NCBI GenBank assembly: GCA_023387555.1
Contig: JAEWHY010000570.1
Span: 1-8,863 of the forward strand
Source: Pseudomonadota bacterium
GTDB lineage: Bacteria; Pseudomonadota; Alphaproteobacteria; Rhizobiales; Xanthobacteraceae
Direction: 5' to 3'
Length of the DNA: 8,863 bases
Below, piece by piece: positions 1 through 6,071 of this stretch. The position numbers were made by a program, and so were the translations under genes. The notes under the pieces were generated by a model. That model was not told the origin of the DNA and searched no databases. It was given only the letters and a program-made list of their open reading frames with translations. Each line of letters starts with the position of its first letter. Within the stretch, counting starts at the first letter, position 1.

Positions 1-7
1 ACGCGGG

Positions 8-703
8 TCAGTTGGTCACGGCCGAGCCGGGCAGCGCCGTCGGCTTATTCCTGACCGCGGGCTTCTGCCCCTCCTTCGGCTGGCCGAGCAGTCCGCCGGG
101 CTTGTCGTCCTTGCTGGTGGAAAACAGGCCCTGCACCCGGCCACCCTCGACCTTCGCGAAATTGGTCGTCAGATCGACAACCAGACGTTCGCCCTTGAGG
201 ACGTTGGCGCCCTGGGTAATGACGACGCCGCCCGTCAGCGTGACGGTGTTGGTCCTCATCTCGAAAATGCCGGTGGCGCCCGTGGCGGTCTGATCCTTCG
301 ACGTCACGATGACTCCGCCGCGAGCCTCCAGCCGGCGAATCGACTGCCGGCCGCCGGGCCCCGGCTGCGCGGCCTTCATGGTGCCGCCCTTCGCGTTGGC
401 CTTGGCGCCGCCTTTCGGGTCATCCTGATCGTAATAGACCCGCAACTCCTTGCATTTCATCACGGTGTCGCCCTGCGTCACGACGACATTGCCGGTGAAA
501 ACCGCCATCTTGTCCTTGTCGCGCACCTCGAGGGAGGCGGCCTCGATCTGGACCGGCTCGTCCTTGTTCCGGGCGAAGCCCTGCAAGGCATTGGGGACGC
601 CGGTTTCCTGCGGCTTCTGAGCCTGCGCCGCGGCGGGCACGGCGAGCAGCAAGACCAGCGCGGCCGCCAGCAGGCGGCCTCCATACGGACGAGAGACGAT
701 CAT
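8..703 (-). CDS. lptA: LptA/OstA-family periplasmic LPS transport protein
   Basis: Probably the periplasmic bridge protein that carries lipopolysaccharide from the inner-membrane LptBFGC complex to LptD in the outer membrane. The 231-residue product starts with a clear Sec signal peptide (basic residues up to about 10, hydrophobic stretch 11-24, likely cleavage after AQA near residue 28). An OstA/LptA beta-jellyroll domain follows at roughly 47-190, with the family's repeated pattern (IEAASLEVRDKDKMAVFTGN, then GGVVITQGANVLKGERLVVD). Residues about 96-120 form a Gly/Lys/Ala/Pro-rich insert between beta strands, and the C-terminal 40 residues are also low in complexity. The ATG at 701-703 overlaps the lptC stop by 4 bases, so the two are probably translationally coupled; only a weak Shine-Dalgarno is visible. 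lptB would be the expected next gene, beyond the left edge. The family is secure; the exact name comes from the lptC neighbour. Confidence 0.9.
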   Translation of the reverse strand: MIVSRPYGGRLLAAALVLLLAVPAAAQAQKPQETGVPNALQGFARNKDEPVQIEAASLEVRDKDKMAVFTGNVVVTQGDTVMKCKELRVYYDQDDPKGGAKANAKGGTMKAAQPGPGGRQSIRRLEARGGVIVTSKDQTATGATGIFEMRTNTVTLTGGVVITQGANVLKGERLVVDLTTNFAKVEGGRVQGLFSTSKDDKPGGLLGQPKEGQKPAVRNKPTALPGSAVTN

Positions 704-1416
704 TTCGGGTTCGCCTGACTGGCTGCCTGCGACTGCATACCGCGGTTGAGCGCCTCGGGCGTCAGCATCATGACCACACCACCGTCGAACCGGATGACAC
801 CGCCGGTTTCGGTCACTTCTAGGCGGTTGGCATCGAGCGTGCCCTGCGGCATTTTCATCTGCACCGGCTTTTCCGAAACGATGCGGCCTTTCTTGATCTC
901 GACCTGCGCTTCGGTCAGGCGCCCCTGATAGCCGGCCGTCGACACGATCAGGATTTCCTGATTGAGCCTCAGCAGATCGGCCTTGGTGTCGTAGACGCCC
1001 TCGACAGCCGTGAGTGTCACCCTGCTCTTGTCCTCCATGTCGATCCGGCCGCTGATCTCTCGCATCTCCACGATGGTCGGATTCTTCGTGTCCTGAGATG
1101 CAGAAGCCGCCTTGACCTCATATTCACGCTGGTCACCGGTGAAGCCGGCGAGCCGCGGGGCCTCCATCGTGATCTTGGAACCAGAAATCACCAAGGTGCC
1201 GAATTCGGTCGGTACCCGGAGCCAGCGGGCGGGATTGAGATAGTTCGCAAGCACGAGACCAATCACCGCCAACGCGAGACAGGCCGGCACCGCCTTGCGC
1301 ATGAACCGCACCCGGCGGCTGTGCCGCCGCGCACCGGAAATGACTTCGTTAGGCCGTGCCGCGCTTGGCTGGCCCGGCTGGCCCCAGTCCTCCGGTCCGG
1401 CAAGCATGCGGTTCAT
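700..1416 (-). CDS. lptC: LPS export system protein LptC
   Basis: Likely the bitopic inner-membrane component of the lipopolysaccharide exporter, which passes LPS from LptBFG to LptA. The 238-residue product has a cytoplasmic N-terminal tail of about 40 residues ending in a basic patch (RRHSRRVRFMRK), one transmembrane helix at about 41-60 (AVPACLALAVIGLVLANYL), then a periplasmic OstA-like beta-sheet domain. Strand repeats such as SRVTLTAVEGVYDTKADLLRL and the terminal TGGVIRFDGGVVMML match the LptC/DUF1239 style. The N-terminal tail is longer than in enterobacterial LptC (about 190 aa), as is usual in Rhizobiales. It starts with ATG at 1414-1416; a modest AGGACGA lies about 8 bases upstream. 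Its stop overlaps the lptA start, and RNase D lies 103 bases upstream on the same strand, so all three may be co-transcribed. Confidence 0.88.
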   Translation of the reverse strand: MNRMLAGPEDWGQPGQPSAARPNEVISGARRHSRRVRFMRKAVPACLALAVIGLVLANYLNPARWLRVPTEFGTLVISGSKITMEAPRLAGFTGDQREYEVKAASASQDTKNPTIVEMREISGRIDMEDKSRVTLTAVEGVYDTKADLLRLNQEILIVSTAGYQGRLTEAQVEIKKGRIVSEKPVQMKMPQGTLDANRLEVTETGGVIRFDGGVVMMLTPEALNRGMQSQAASQANPK

Positions 1417-1519
1417 GGGAAGTGTCGTCCTGCCCGGAATCGATGGTCACCCACGGGCCATCCTACCCCGGGAGAACCGGAAAATCGCGTCCGAATATGG
1501 CCCCGGCGCGGCGGAAGCC
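1417..1519. other. Intergenic spacer between the RNase D gene and lptC
   Basis: A 103-base gap between two genes on the same strand. I found no convincing stem-loop terminator and no strong sigma-70-like promoter. It may hold a weak lptC promoter or just be an untranslated spacer in an operon. Confidence 0.4.
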
Positions 1520-2134
1520 TCAGGAATGGGAGAAAATATCCTCTTCCGCCCAACCCATCAGATCGAGCTGCGCCCGGTGCGGCAGGAACCGGAAACAGGC
1601 CTCAGCCAGCTCGGTGCGGCCTTCCCGCGCCAGCATGGCGTCGAGCTTTTCCTTGAGCGCATGCAGATAGAGCACGTCCGAGGCGGCATAGGCGATCTGC
1701 GGCTCGGTCAGAACCTCCGCGCCCCAGTCCGACGATTGCTGCTGTTTCGACAGATCGACGCCCAGCAGCTCGCGCACCAGATCCTTCAGTCCGTGCCGGT
1801 CCGTATAGGTGCGCGCCAGACGGGAAGCGATCTTCGTGCAATAGAGTGGCATCGGCCACACGCCGAGGGCGTTTGACAGCACGGCCACGTCGAATCGCGC
1901 GTAATGGAAGATCTTGAGGATGGCCGGATCGCCGAGCAGCCGTTTCAGATTGGGCGCATCGGCCCCGCCGGCCGGAATCTGCACCACATCGGCCGAGCCG
2001 TCGCCCGGCGACAGTTGCACGACGCAAAGCCGGTCGCGATGCGGGTTGAGGCCGAGCGTCTCGGTGTCGATCGCAACCGAATGCATGTAACGGGACAGGT
2101 CAGGCAAATCGCCGCGGTGCAGCCGGATGGTCAT
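1520..2134 (-). CDS. rnd: Ribonuclease D, short single-domain 3'-5' exoribonuclease
   Basis: A DEDDy-type 3'-5' exonuclease, expected in the cytoplasm and by homology to trim the 3' ends of tRNA and other stable RNAs. All three exonuclease motifs are visible in 204 residues: Exo I with D23-x-E25 (AIDTETLGL), Exo II with D82 (FHYARFDVAVL), and Exo III with Y149-x3-D153 (YAASDVLYLHAL). These supply the four acidic metal ligands and the catalytic tyrosine. E. coli RNase D is about 375 residues because it carries C-terminal HRDC domains. This protein has none and ends soon after the catalytic domain, which is the common alphaproteobacterial form. The ATG is at 2132-2134. The gene sits directly upstream of lptC on the same strand, a linkage frequent in Rhizobiales. 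The cellular substrate is inferred, not shown. Confidence 0.9.
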   Translation of the reverse strand: MTIRLHRGDLPDLSRYMHSVAIDTETLGLNPHRDRLCVVQLSPGDGSADVVQIPAGGADAPNLKRLLGDPAILKIFHYARFDVAVLSNALGVWPMPLYCTKIASRLARTYTDRHGLKDLVRELLGVDLSKQQQSSDWGAEVLTEPQIAYAASDVLYLHALKEKLDAMLAREGRTELAEACFRFLPHRAQLDLMGWAEEDIFSHS

Positions 2135-2346
2135 TTCAGGATCTCGCGGCGGGCGGCTCGATGCCCGGAAAGATTGTCCATGCGCCCGATTTGTTCAGCC
2201 ATATCAAAGCATTAGCTGAAATTCGAGCGGCGCCTATGTATCACCGCCCTGTTCCGCAAATCAAGCCTCTTCGGCGCGCCCGAACGGCAAAGGGCCCCGC
2301 CTTGCGGCAGGGCCCTCATCAGCAGAACCGACCGTCCGGCTAAAGA
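2135..2346. other. Intergenic region between the operon end and RNase D
   Basis: 212 bases without a gene. It holds the stem-loop at 2291-2316 and, on the minus strand, must hold the leader and probably the promoter of the RNase D gene. A weak candidate reads TTGATT, then about 16 bases, then GATACA, on the minus strand. It matches the consensus poorly. The stretch nearest the operon end is markedly G+C-rich, while the middle (about 2190-2250) is A+T-richer than its surroundings, as expected for a promoter region. Confidence 0.35.
2291..2316 (-). terminator. GC-rich stem-loop, likely terminator of the catabolic operon
   Basis: A 26-base inverted repeat: AGGGCCC pairs with GGGCCCT (7 bp), followed by one C/A mismatch and 3 more G-C pairs closing a 4-base TTGC loop. 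On the minus strand it lies about 30 bases after the stop of the Bug-type binding protein gene and is followed by TTTGCCGTT, a very short T run. The position between two transcription units fits an intrinsic terminator, but the poor T tract makes it imperfect; a strong-stem rho-assisted terminator or an mRNA-stabilising hairpin is also possible. Confidence 0.6.
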
Positions 2347-3330
2347 TCACTTACCGAATTGGACGTTGCGCTCTTTCACAACACGCTGCCACTGCTCGGC
2401 TTCGGCAGCCAACGTCGCCTTCGCCTCGTCGGGGCCGGATCCGACGATCCTGTTGCCGACGGCATTGACCCGCTTGACGACCTCTGGATGCTCCAGCGCT
2501 TTCTTGAAAGCCTGGTTCAGGATTTTGACGACGTTGTCGGGGGTCCCGACCGGGGCCATCAGCACGCCCCAGGCTTCGGCCGAATATCCGGGAACACCCG
2601 TCTCGGCCAGCGTCGGAATCGACGGCTGCAACGGATATCGCTTGGGCGTGGTGATGGCCATCACCCGGACCCGCTCGCTGGTCAGGGCGTTGGTCGCGCT
2701 GGCCAGATCGACGAAAGTGAGCTGGGTGTCGCCCGCCTCGGTGGCTAGAGCAGCCGGCCCGCCGCCCCTGAAGCTCACGTTGACGTAGTCGACGCCGGCC
2801 AACATCTTGAACAATTCAGACACAAGCTGCGTGCTGGCGCTGTTCGATGCGTGATTCAGCTTGCCCGGATTTTTCTTCAGATAGGCGACAAACTCGGACA
2901 CCGTCGTGGCCGGCACCGACTTGTTGACGAGCAGCACGAACGGATTCGACGTCGTGATCGTAACCGGCATCAGATCCTTCATCGGATCCAGCGGCATATT
3001 GGGGAAGAGAATCGGATTGATCGTCAGCCCGGCGCTCGAAACGAAAAGCAGCGTGTAACCATCCGGCTTGGCCTTGGCCACCATGTCCATGCCGATGATG
3101 AAATTGGCGCCCGGCTTGTTCTCGATGACGATCGTCTGCCCGAGAATCTCCGACGCACGCTGCGCCATGATGCGCGCCAGCGAGTCCAACCCGCCTCCCG
3201 CGGCGGCCGGGACGATCAGACGGATCGAACGACTTGGAAAGTTGTCAGCTCGCGCTGTGCCACTCACAAAAGCGGCGACCAGCGCAAGTACAAGAACGCA
3301 ACCACAACGCACGAAGGCTCTCAGGGACAT
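2347..3330 (-). CDS. Bug/TctC-family periplasmic tricarboxylate-type solute-binding protein
   Basis: Predicted periplasmic binding protein of the tripartite tricarboxylate transporter family, which captures small carboxylates (citrate, nicotinate, terephthalate or other aromatic acids in known members). The 327-residue product has a Sec signal peptide (hydrophobic core about 10-23, cleavage likely after ARA at 28), then the family opening PSRSIRLIVPAAAGGGLDSL, the ligand-loop region ENKPGANFIIGMDMVAKAKP, and the late signature PSIPTLAETGVPGYSAEAWG (about 237-256). Length is normal for Bug proteins. A strong GGAGGAG Shine-Dalgarno sits 3 bases before the ATG (3328-3330). It is the last gene of the operon, 65 bases after the reductase stop. 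No TctA or TctB membrane partner is encoded here, so this is an orphan binding protein that may use a transporter elsewhere or act in sensing. The ligand cannot be predicted from sequence. Confidence 0.92.
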   Translation of the reverse strand: MSLRAFVRCGCVLVLALVAAFVSGTARADNFPSRSIRLIVPAAAGGGLDSLARIMAQRASEILGQTIVIENKPGANFIIGMDMVAKAKPDGYTLLFVSSAGLTINPILFPNMPLDPMKDLMPVTITTSNPFVLLVNKSVPATTVSEFVAYLKKNPGKLNHASNSASTQLVSELFKMLAGVDYVNVSFRGGGPAALATEAGDTQLTFVDLASATNALTSERVRVMAITTPKRYPLQPSIPTLAETGVPGYSAEAWGVLMAPVGTPDNVVKILNQAFKKALEHPEVVKRVNAVGNRIVGSGPDEAKATLAAEAEQWQRVVKERNVQFGK

Positions 3331-3333
3331 TCA

Positions 3334-3340
3334 CTCCTCC
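3334..3340 (-). promoter_or_regulatory. Strong ribosome binding site of the Bug gene
   Basis: The minus strand reads GGAGGAG 3 bases before the ATG at 3328-3330. It is the best Shine-Dalgarno match in the window, which suggests that this last gene is translated independently and strongly, as periplasmic binding proteins often are. Confidence 0.75.
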
Positions 3341-3364
3341 ACCAATCTTGTCGAAATGTTTATG

Positions 3365-3392
3365 CAAGCAGGAAACCAAGCAGGAAACCAAG
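3365..3392. repeat. 12-bp tandem repeat, 2.3 copies
   Basis: The unit CAAGCAGGAAAC occurs twice in perfect tandem (3365-3376, 3377-3388) followed by CAAG. It lies in the 65-base gap between the reductase stop and the Bug start, that is, in the untranslated leader of the Bug gene, about 25 bases upstream of its Shine-Dalgarno. Role unknown; possibly only replication slippage. Confidence 0.85.
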
Positions 3393-3395
3393 ACC

Positions 3396-4370
3396 TCACA
3401 AATCGAGGACAAGGCGTTCGGTCTTGCTGCCAGCGCAGCAAATCATGGCCGTGCGATTTGACGCGCGGTCCTTTTCCGAAAGGATTGAATCGTTGTGTTC
3501 GGGCGCGCCATCCAGCACGCGCACCTCGCAGGTTCCGCAAAAGCCTTGCTCGCAGGATGTCGCCACGTCGATGCCGGCTTCAATCAGGACATGCGCGATG
3601 CTGCGGCCTTCCGGAACGAACATCTCAACGCCGCTCTTGGCCAGAACGACGGTAAAGCCACCGCCCGATCTCAAGGGCTGCGTCAGCGCGAAATGCTCGA
3701 CGTGGCACCGATCCGCCGGCCAGGCCTTCGTGGCCTCCGCGAACGCGGACAGCATCGGCGCCGGACCGCAGCAATACAGATGAGCATCGCGTGGCGCCTC
3801 CGCGACGATCTTCATCAGATCGAGACCGGCACCGCCGCTTTCGTCGTCAAAATGCAGATGCACAGAGTCCAGCCGAGCGGCGCTGTCGTAAAAGGCCATC
3901 GCCGTGCGGTCGCGGCAGGCATAATAGAGCCGCCAGTCCGCGCCTTGCCGCTGCAGATGCGATGCCATGCACCACAGCGGCGTAATGCCGATTCCTCCGG
4001 CAATCAGGATGGCCGGTGCGCCATCCTGATGCAGCGGAAAATTGTTGCGTGGCGCTCCGAGAACAAGTTCGTCGCCGACCTTCACCTGGTCATGAAGATA
4101 GCGCGATCCGCCGCGGCCACTCGCCTCTTTCTTGACCGCGACCGTGTAAGCGGCGGGCTGCTCGCCTGACTCGACGAGAGAATATTGGCGAACAAGACCG
4201 TTGGGGAGCCGGACATCGACATGCGATCCCGGCTCCGCAGGGGGAAGAGCGCCGCCATCGACGCGACAGAACTCGAACAGACTGATGTCCTTCGCGGCGT
4301 ATCGAATGCCCGTCAGCCGGACACGCATGTCACCGGAAGCGACATCACTCCGTGCAGCCGCCTCAGCCAT
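3396..4370 (-). CDS. PDR/VanB-family oxidoreductase (FMN, NAD(P)H, plant-type [2Fe-2S])
   Basis: Probable electron-transfer partner of the Rieske oxygenase, moving electrons from NAD(P)H through FMN to a C-terminal ferredoxin domain and on to the oxygenase. Domain order is that of phthalate dioxygenase reductase. The FMN-binding barrel has RQYS (about 61-64), the nucleotide domain has GGIGITP (about 125-131) and YCCGPAPM (about 199-206), and the ferredoxin domain has C273-x4-C278-x2-C281-x29-C311. All four cluster cysteines are present. I chose the ATG at 4368-4370 (324 aa) because AGGGAAG lies 5 bases before it. The frame is open further up to a TTG at 4407-4409 (337 aa) that overlaps the preceding stop, and to a GTG and an ATG between them, but those have no better ribosome site and the extra residues carry no family motif. 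It follows the ThDP enzyme gene with minimal spacing, so co-transcription is nearly certain. Confidence 0.93.
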   Translation of the reverse strand: MAEAAARSDVASGDMRVRLTGIRYAAKDISLFEFCRVDGGALPPAEPGSHVDVRLPNGLVRQYSLVESGEQPAAYTVAVKKEASGRGGSRYLHDQVKVGDELVLGAPRNNFPLHQDGAPAILIAGGIGITPLWCMASHLQRQGADWRLYYACRDRTAMAFYDSAARLDSVHLHFDDESGGAGLDLMKIVAEAPRDAHLYCCGPAPMLSAFAEATKAWPADRCHVEHFALTQPLRSGGGFTVVLAKSGVEMFVPEGRSIAHVLIEAGIDVATSCEQGFCGTCEVRVLDGAPEHNDSILSEKDRASNRTAMICCAGSKTERLVLDL

Positions 4371-4375
4371 CACAT

Positions 4376-4382
4376 CTTCCCT
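4376..4382 (-). promoter_or_regulatory. Ribosome binding site deciding the reductase start
   Basis: The minus strand reads AGGGAAG, 5 bases upstream of the ATG at 4368-4370. This favours the internal ATG over the TTG at 4407-4409 that overlaps the stop of the upstream gene. Confidence 0.55.
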
Positions 4383-4405
4383 GGCGGCAACAGGCATCAC
4401 GGCTC

Positions 4406-6025
4406 TCAATGATACCGTGAGTACTTGAAGTTCTGCTTGGCGACGATCTCGATGACCGCAGGAACGCCGGACTGCGTCGCCTCGATGCCGGCCTTCAGCG
4501 CCGGGATGAAGTCATCGGGCTGCGCGATCCGCTTCGACCAGGCACCCAGGGCCTTCGCCACATCGGCGTAATTTCCGCCGAGATCGGCGGTGTTGTAGAG
4601 CTGGACGGCCGCAAGCAATCCATTCTGCTCGCCGGCCATCACGCCATTGTTGAACACGATCGTCAGCGTGCCGATGCGGTTGCGGACCGCGGTCTCGATA
4701 TCCATTCCGACCATGCCGATGGACGCGTCACCCATCAGATTGATGCAGAGCTTGTCCGGATTGGCGATCTTCGCGCCCATGATGAGGCCGAGGCCGTGGC
4801 CGAGCTGCGTGGTCTTGCCCCAGCCGAGATAGCCGCCCGGCGTCACGCATTCCCACATCGCAACGAGCTGCTCTCGCGGGCTGCCTGCCTCGTGGGTGAT
4901 GATCGTGTTTGCGACATCGACGGTCTGCATCAGGTCGTGGATGACGCGATACTGATTGATCGGTGTTTCAGCCGACGTGAGTTCCGGCAGCCACTCTGCC
5001 ATCCATTCGCGGTTGATCGCCGCCACTTCGGCGGCCACGTCCTCGTCTGTCCGGCGCCGCTTGCCGATTTCGGCAATCAGGGCCTCGATCACGAGCTTGG
5101 CGTCGCCAAGCAACGCAACGTCGCACTGGTATTCCTTGTTGAAGTCGGCGGGGTCGTTGCTCGAATGCACCATCGTGCGGCCCGCCGGAATCTGCGGGGC
5201 CCAGGGATTGCGCGTCAGGCTGGTGCCGACGCCGAAAACTAGGTCTGACTTCTTGAGGAAGTGGAAGGCGGCTTTCCGGCCTGAGATCACCGAGGCGCCG
5301 AGCGACAACGGATGGTTTTCCGGAAACGCGCCCTTGCCGGTGTTGGTGGTCAGCACCGGCGCCTGCAGCAGTTCGGCCAGCTTGACCAGATCCTTGGTCG
5401 CGCCCGCGTACAAGACGCCCTGTCCGGCGTGAATGATCGGCGACTTCGACTTGAGAAGAGCCTCCGCGGCATCCCGGATGGCGACGGGATCGGGGCCGGC
5501 GCGCATCGGCGCCACCGGCCGGTATTCGAAGCCCTCCGGCATCTCCATGGCGCCGATCTTCGAGGTCAGTTCAAGCAGCACCGGCCCGAGCTTGCCCGAG
5601 CGAAGATTGTGAAACGCGCGGCGAAGCAGTTCGTGCACGCGCTCGGGGTCGTTGATTTCGGCGGCCCATTTCGTCACCGGCTTGAACGTCTGCACCGGAT
5701 CGAACGACGGCGGCGTGAAGCTGCGGCCGACGCGGTCGCCCGGAATCAACAGGACCGGCACGTTGTCGCCGAACACCTGCGCCGCACCCGGAAAGGTGTT
5801 TTCGATTCCGGGTCCGCCTTGCATCGAGAACACGCCGAGGCTGCGGCCGTAGGTCGACCGGCTGATGCCATCGGCAATGCCGACACCCACCCGCTCCTGA
5901 CGACAGACGACAGGCCGTATGCCGAGGGATGCGCAGGCATCGATCAGGGCCTGGCGGGGGTAGCAAATGAGATTCTCGACGCCCTCGGCCTTCAGCACCT
6001 GGGCAATAGCATCAACGACTTTCAA
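4406..6025 (-). CDS. Thiamine-diphosphate-dependent enzyme, acetolactate synthase/decarboxylase superfamily, unknown substrate
   Basis: A 539-residue ThDP enzyme expected to cleave or join a C-C bond next to a carbonyl (decarboxylase, lyase or carboligase); the reaction is unknown. The three domains are in the usual order: pyrimidine-binding N-terminal domain (about 1-165) with the catalytic glutamate E44 (CRQERVGVGIADG), central domain (about 180-330), and diphosphate-binding C-terminal domain with GDASIG (432-437) followed 26 residues after D433 by NN (459-460), the Mg/ThDP motif. Compared by eye with benzoylformate decarboxylase, the catalytic Ser26 and His70 positions appear to be Q25 and Q69, so that function is unlikely; the common PGG turn is PRQ. 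The best start is the TTG at 6023-6025, with GGGGGA 5 bases before it; the next in-frame ATG (residue 68) would delete E44. The gene lies between the oxygenase and reductase genes, so its reaction is probably part of the same pathway. Confidence 0.88.
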   Translation of the reverse strand: MKVVDAIAQVLKAEGVENLICYPRQALIDACASLGIRPVVCRQERVGVGIADGISRSTYGRSLGVFSMQGGPGIENTFPGAAQVFGDNVPVLLIPGDRVGRSFTPPSFDPVQTFKPVTKWAAEINDPERVHELLRRAFHNLRSGKLGPVLLELTSKIGAMEMPEGFEYRPVAPMRAGPDPVAIRDAAEALLKSKSPIIHAGQGVLYAGATKDLVKLAELLQAPVLTTNTGKGAFPENHPLSLGASVISGRKAAFHFLKKSDLVFGVGTSLTRNPWAPQIPAGRTMVHSSNDPADFNKEYQCDVALLGDAKLVIEALIAEIGKRRRTDEDVAAEVAAINREWMAEWLPELTSAETPINQYRVIHDLMQTVDVANTIITHEAGSPREQLVAMWECVTPGGYLGWGKTTQLGHGLGLIMGAKIANPDKLCINLMGDASIGMVGMDIETAVRNRIGTLTIVFNNGVMAGEQNGLLAAVQLYNTADLGGNYADVAKALGAWSKRIAQPDDFIPALKAGIEATQSGVPAVIEIVAKQNFKYSRYH

Positions 6026-6030
6026 ACTCG

Positions 6031-6036
6031 TCCCCC
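6031..6036 (-). promoter_or_regulatory. Purine-rich ribosome binding site before a TTG start
   Basis: The minus strand reads GGGGGA with a 5-base gap to the TTG at 6023-6025. Because no ATG or GTG lies nearby in frame, this site supports TTG as the true start of the ThDP enzyme gene. Confidence 0.45.
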
Positions 6037-6055
6037 GTTGGTCGGTATGGGCAGG

Positions 6056-6071
6056 GCGCGTGCGCGCGCGT
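6056..6071. repeat. 16-base alternating purine-pyrimidine (GC-rich) tract
   Basis: A run of alternating G/C and G/T steps ends at the stop codon of the Rieske oxygenase gene, in the 45-base spacer before the ThDP enzyme gene. Such tracts can adopt Z-DNA in supercoiled DNA. No function can be claimed. Confidence 0.5.

Noticed and set aside
1295..1876. Plus-strand open frame of 193 codons across the lptC-RNase D junction
   Set aside because: Overlaps the N-terminus of lptC and most of the RNase D gene on the other strand; no domain and unlikely composition.
2161..2343. Possible small plus-strand gene of 60 codons in the 2135-2346 spacer
   Set aside because: It runs through the hairpin at 2291-2316, shows no convincing ribosome site and has no recognisable protein features.
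3345..3392. Internal promoter made from TTGGTT boxes and CATAAA on the minus strand before the Bug gene
   Set aside because: The spacing between the boxes is about 21 or 9 bases, outside the usable range for a sigma-70 promoter.
3365..3392. Start of a CRISPR array
   Set aside because: The two repeat units are directly adjacent without spacers and are only 12 bases long.
2851..3783. Plus-strand open frame of 310 codons
   Set aside because: Antisense to the Bug and reductase genes, with a basic low-complexity product and no recognisable motif.
4406..6025. Naming the ThDP enzyme acetolactate synthase IlvB or benzoylformate decarboxylase MdlC
   Set aside because: No small subunit gene is adjacent, the context is catabolic, and the catalytic Ser/His positions of benzoylformate decarboxylase do not appear conserved.
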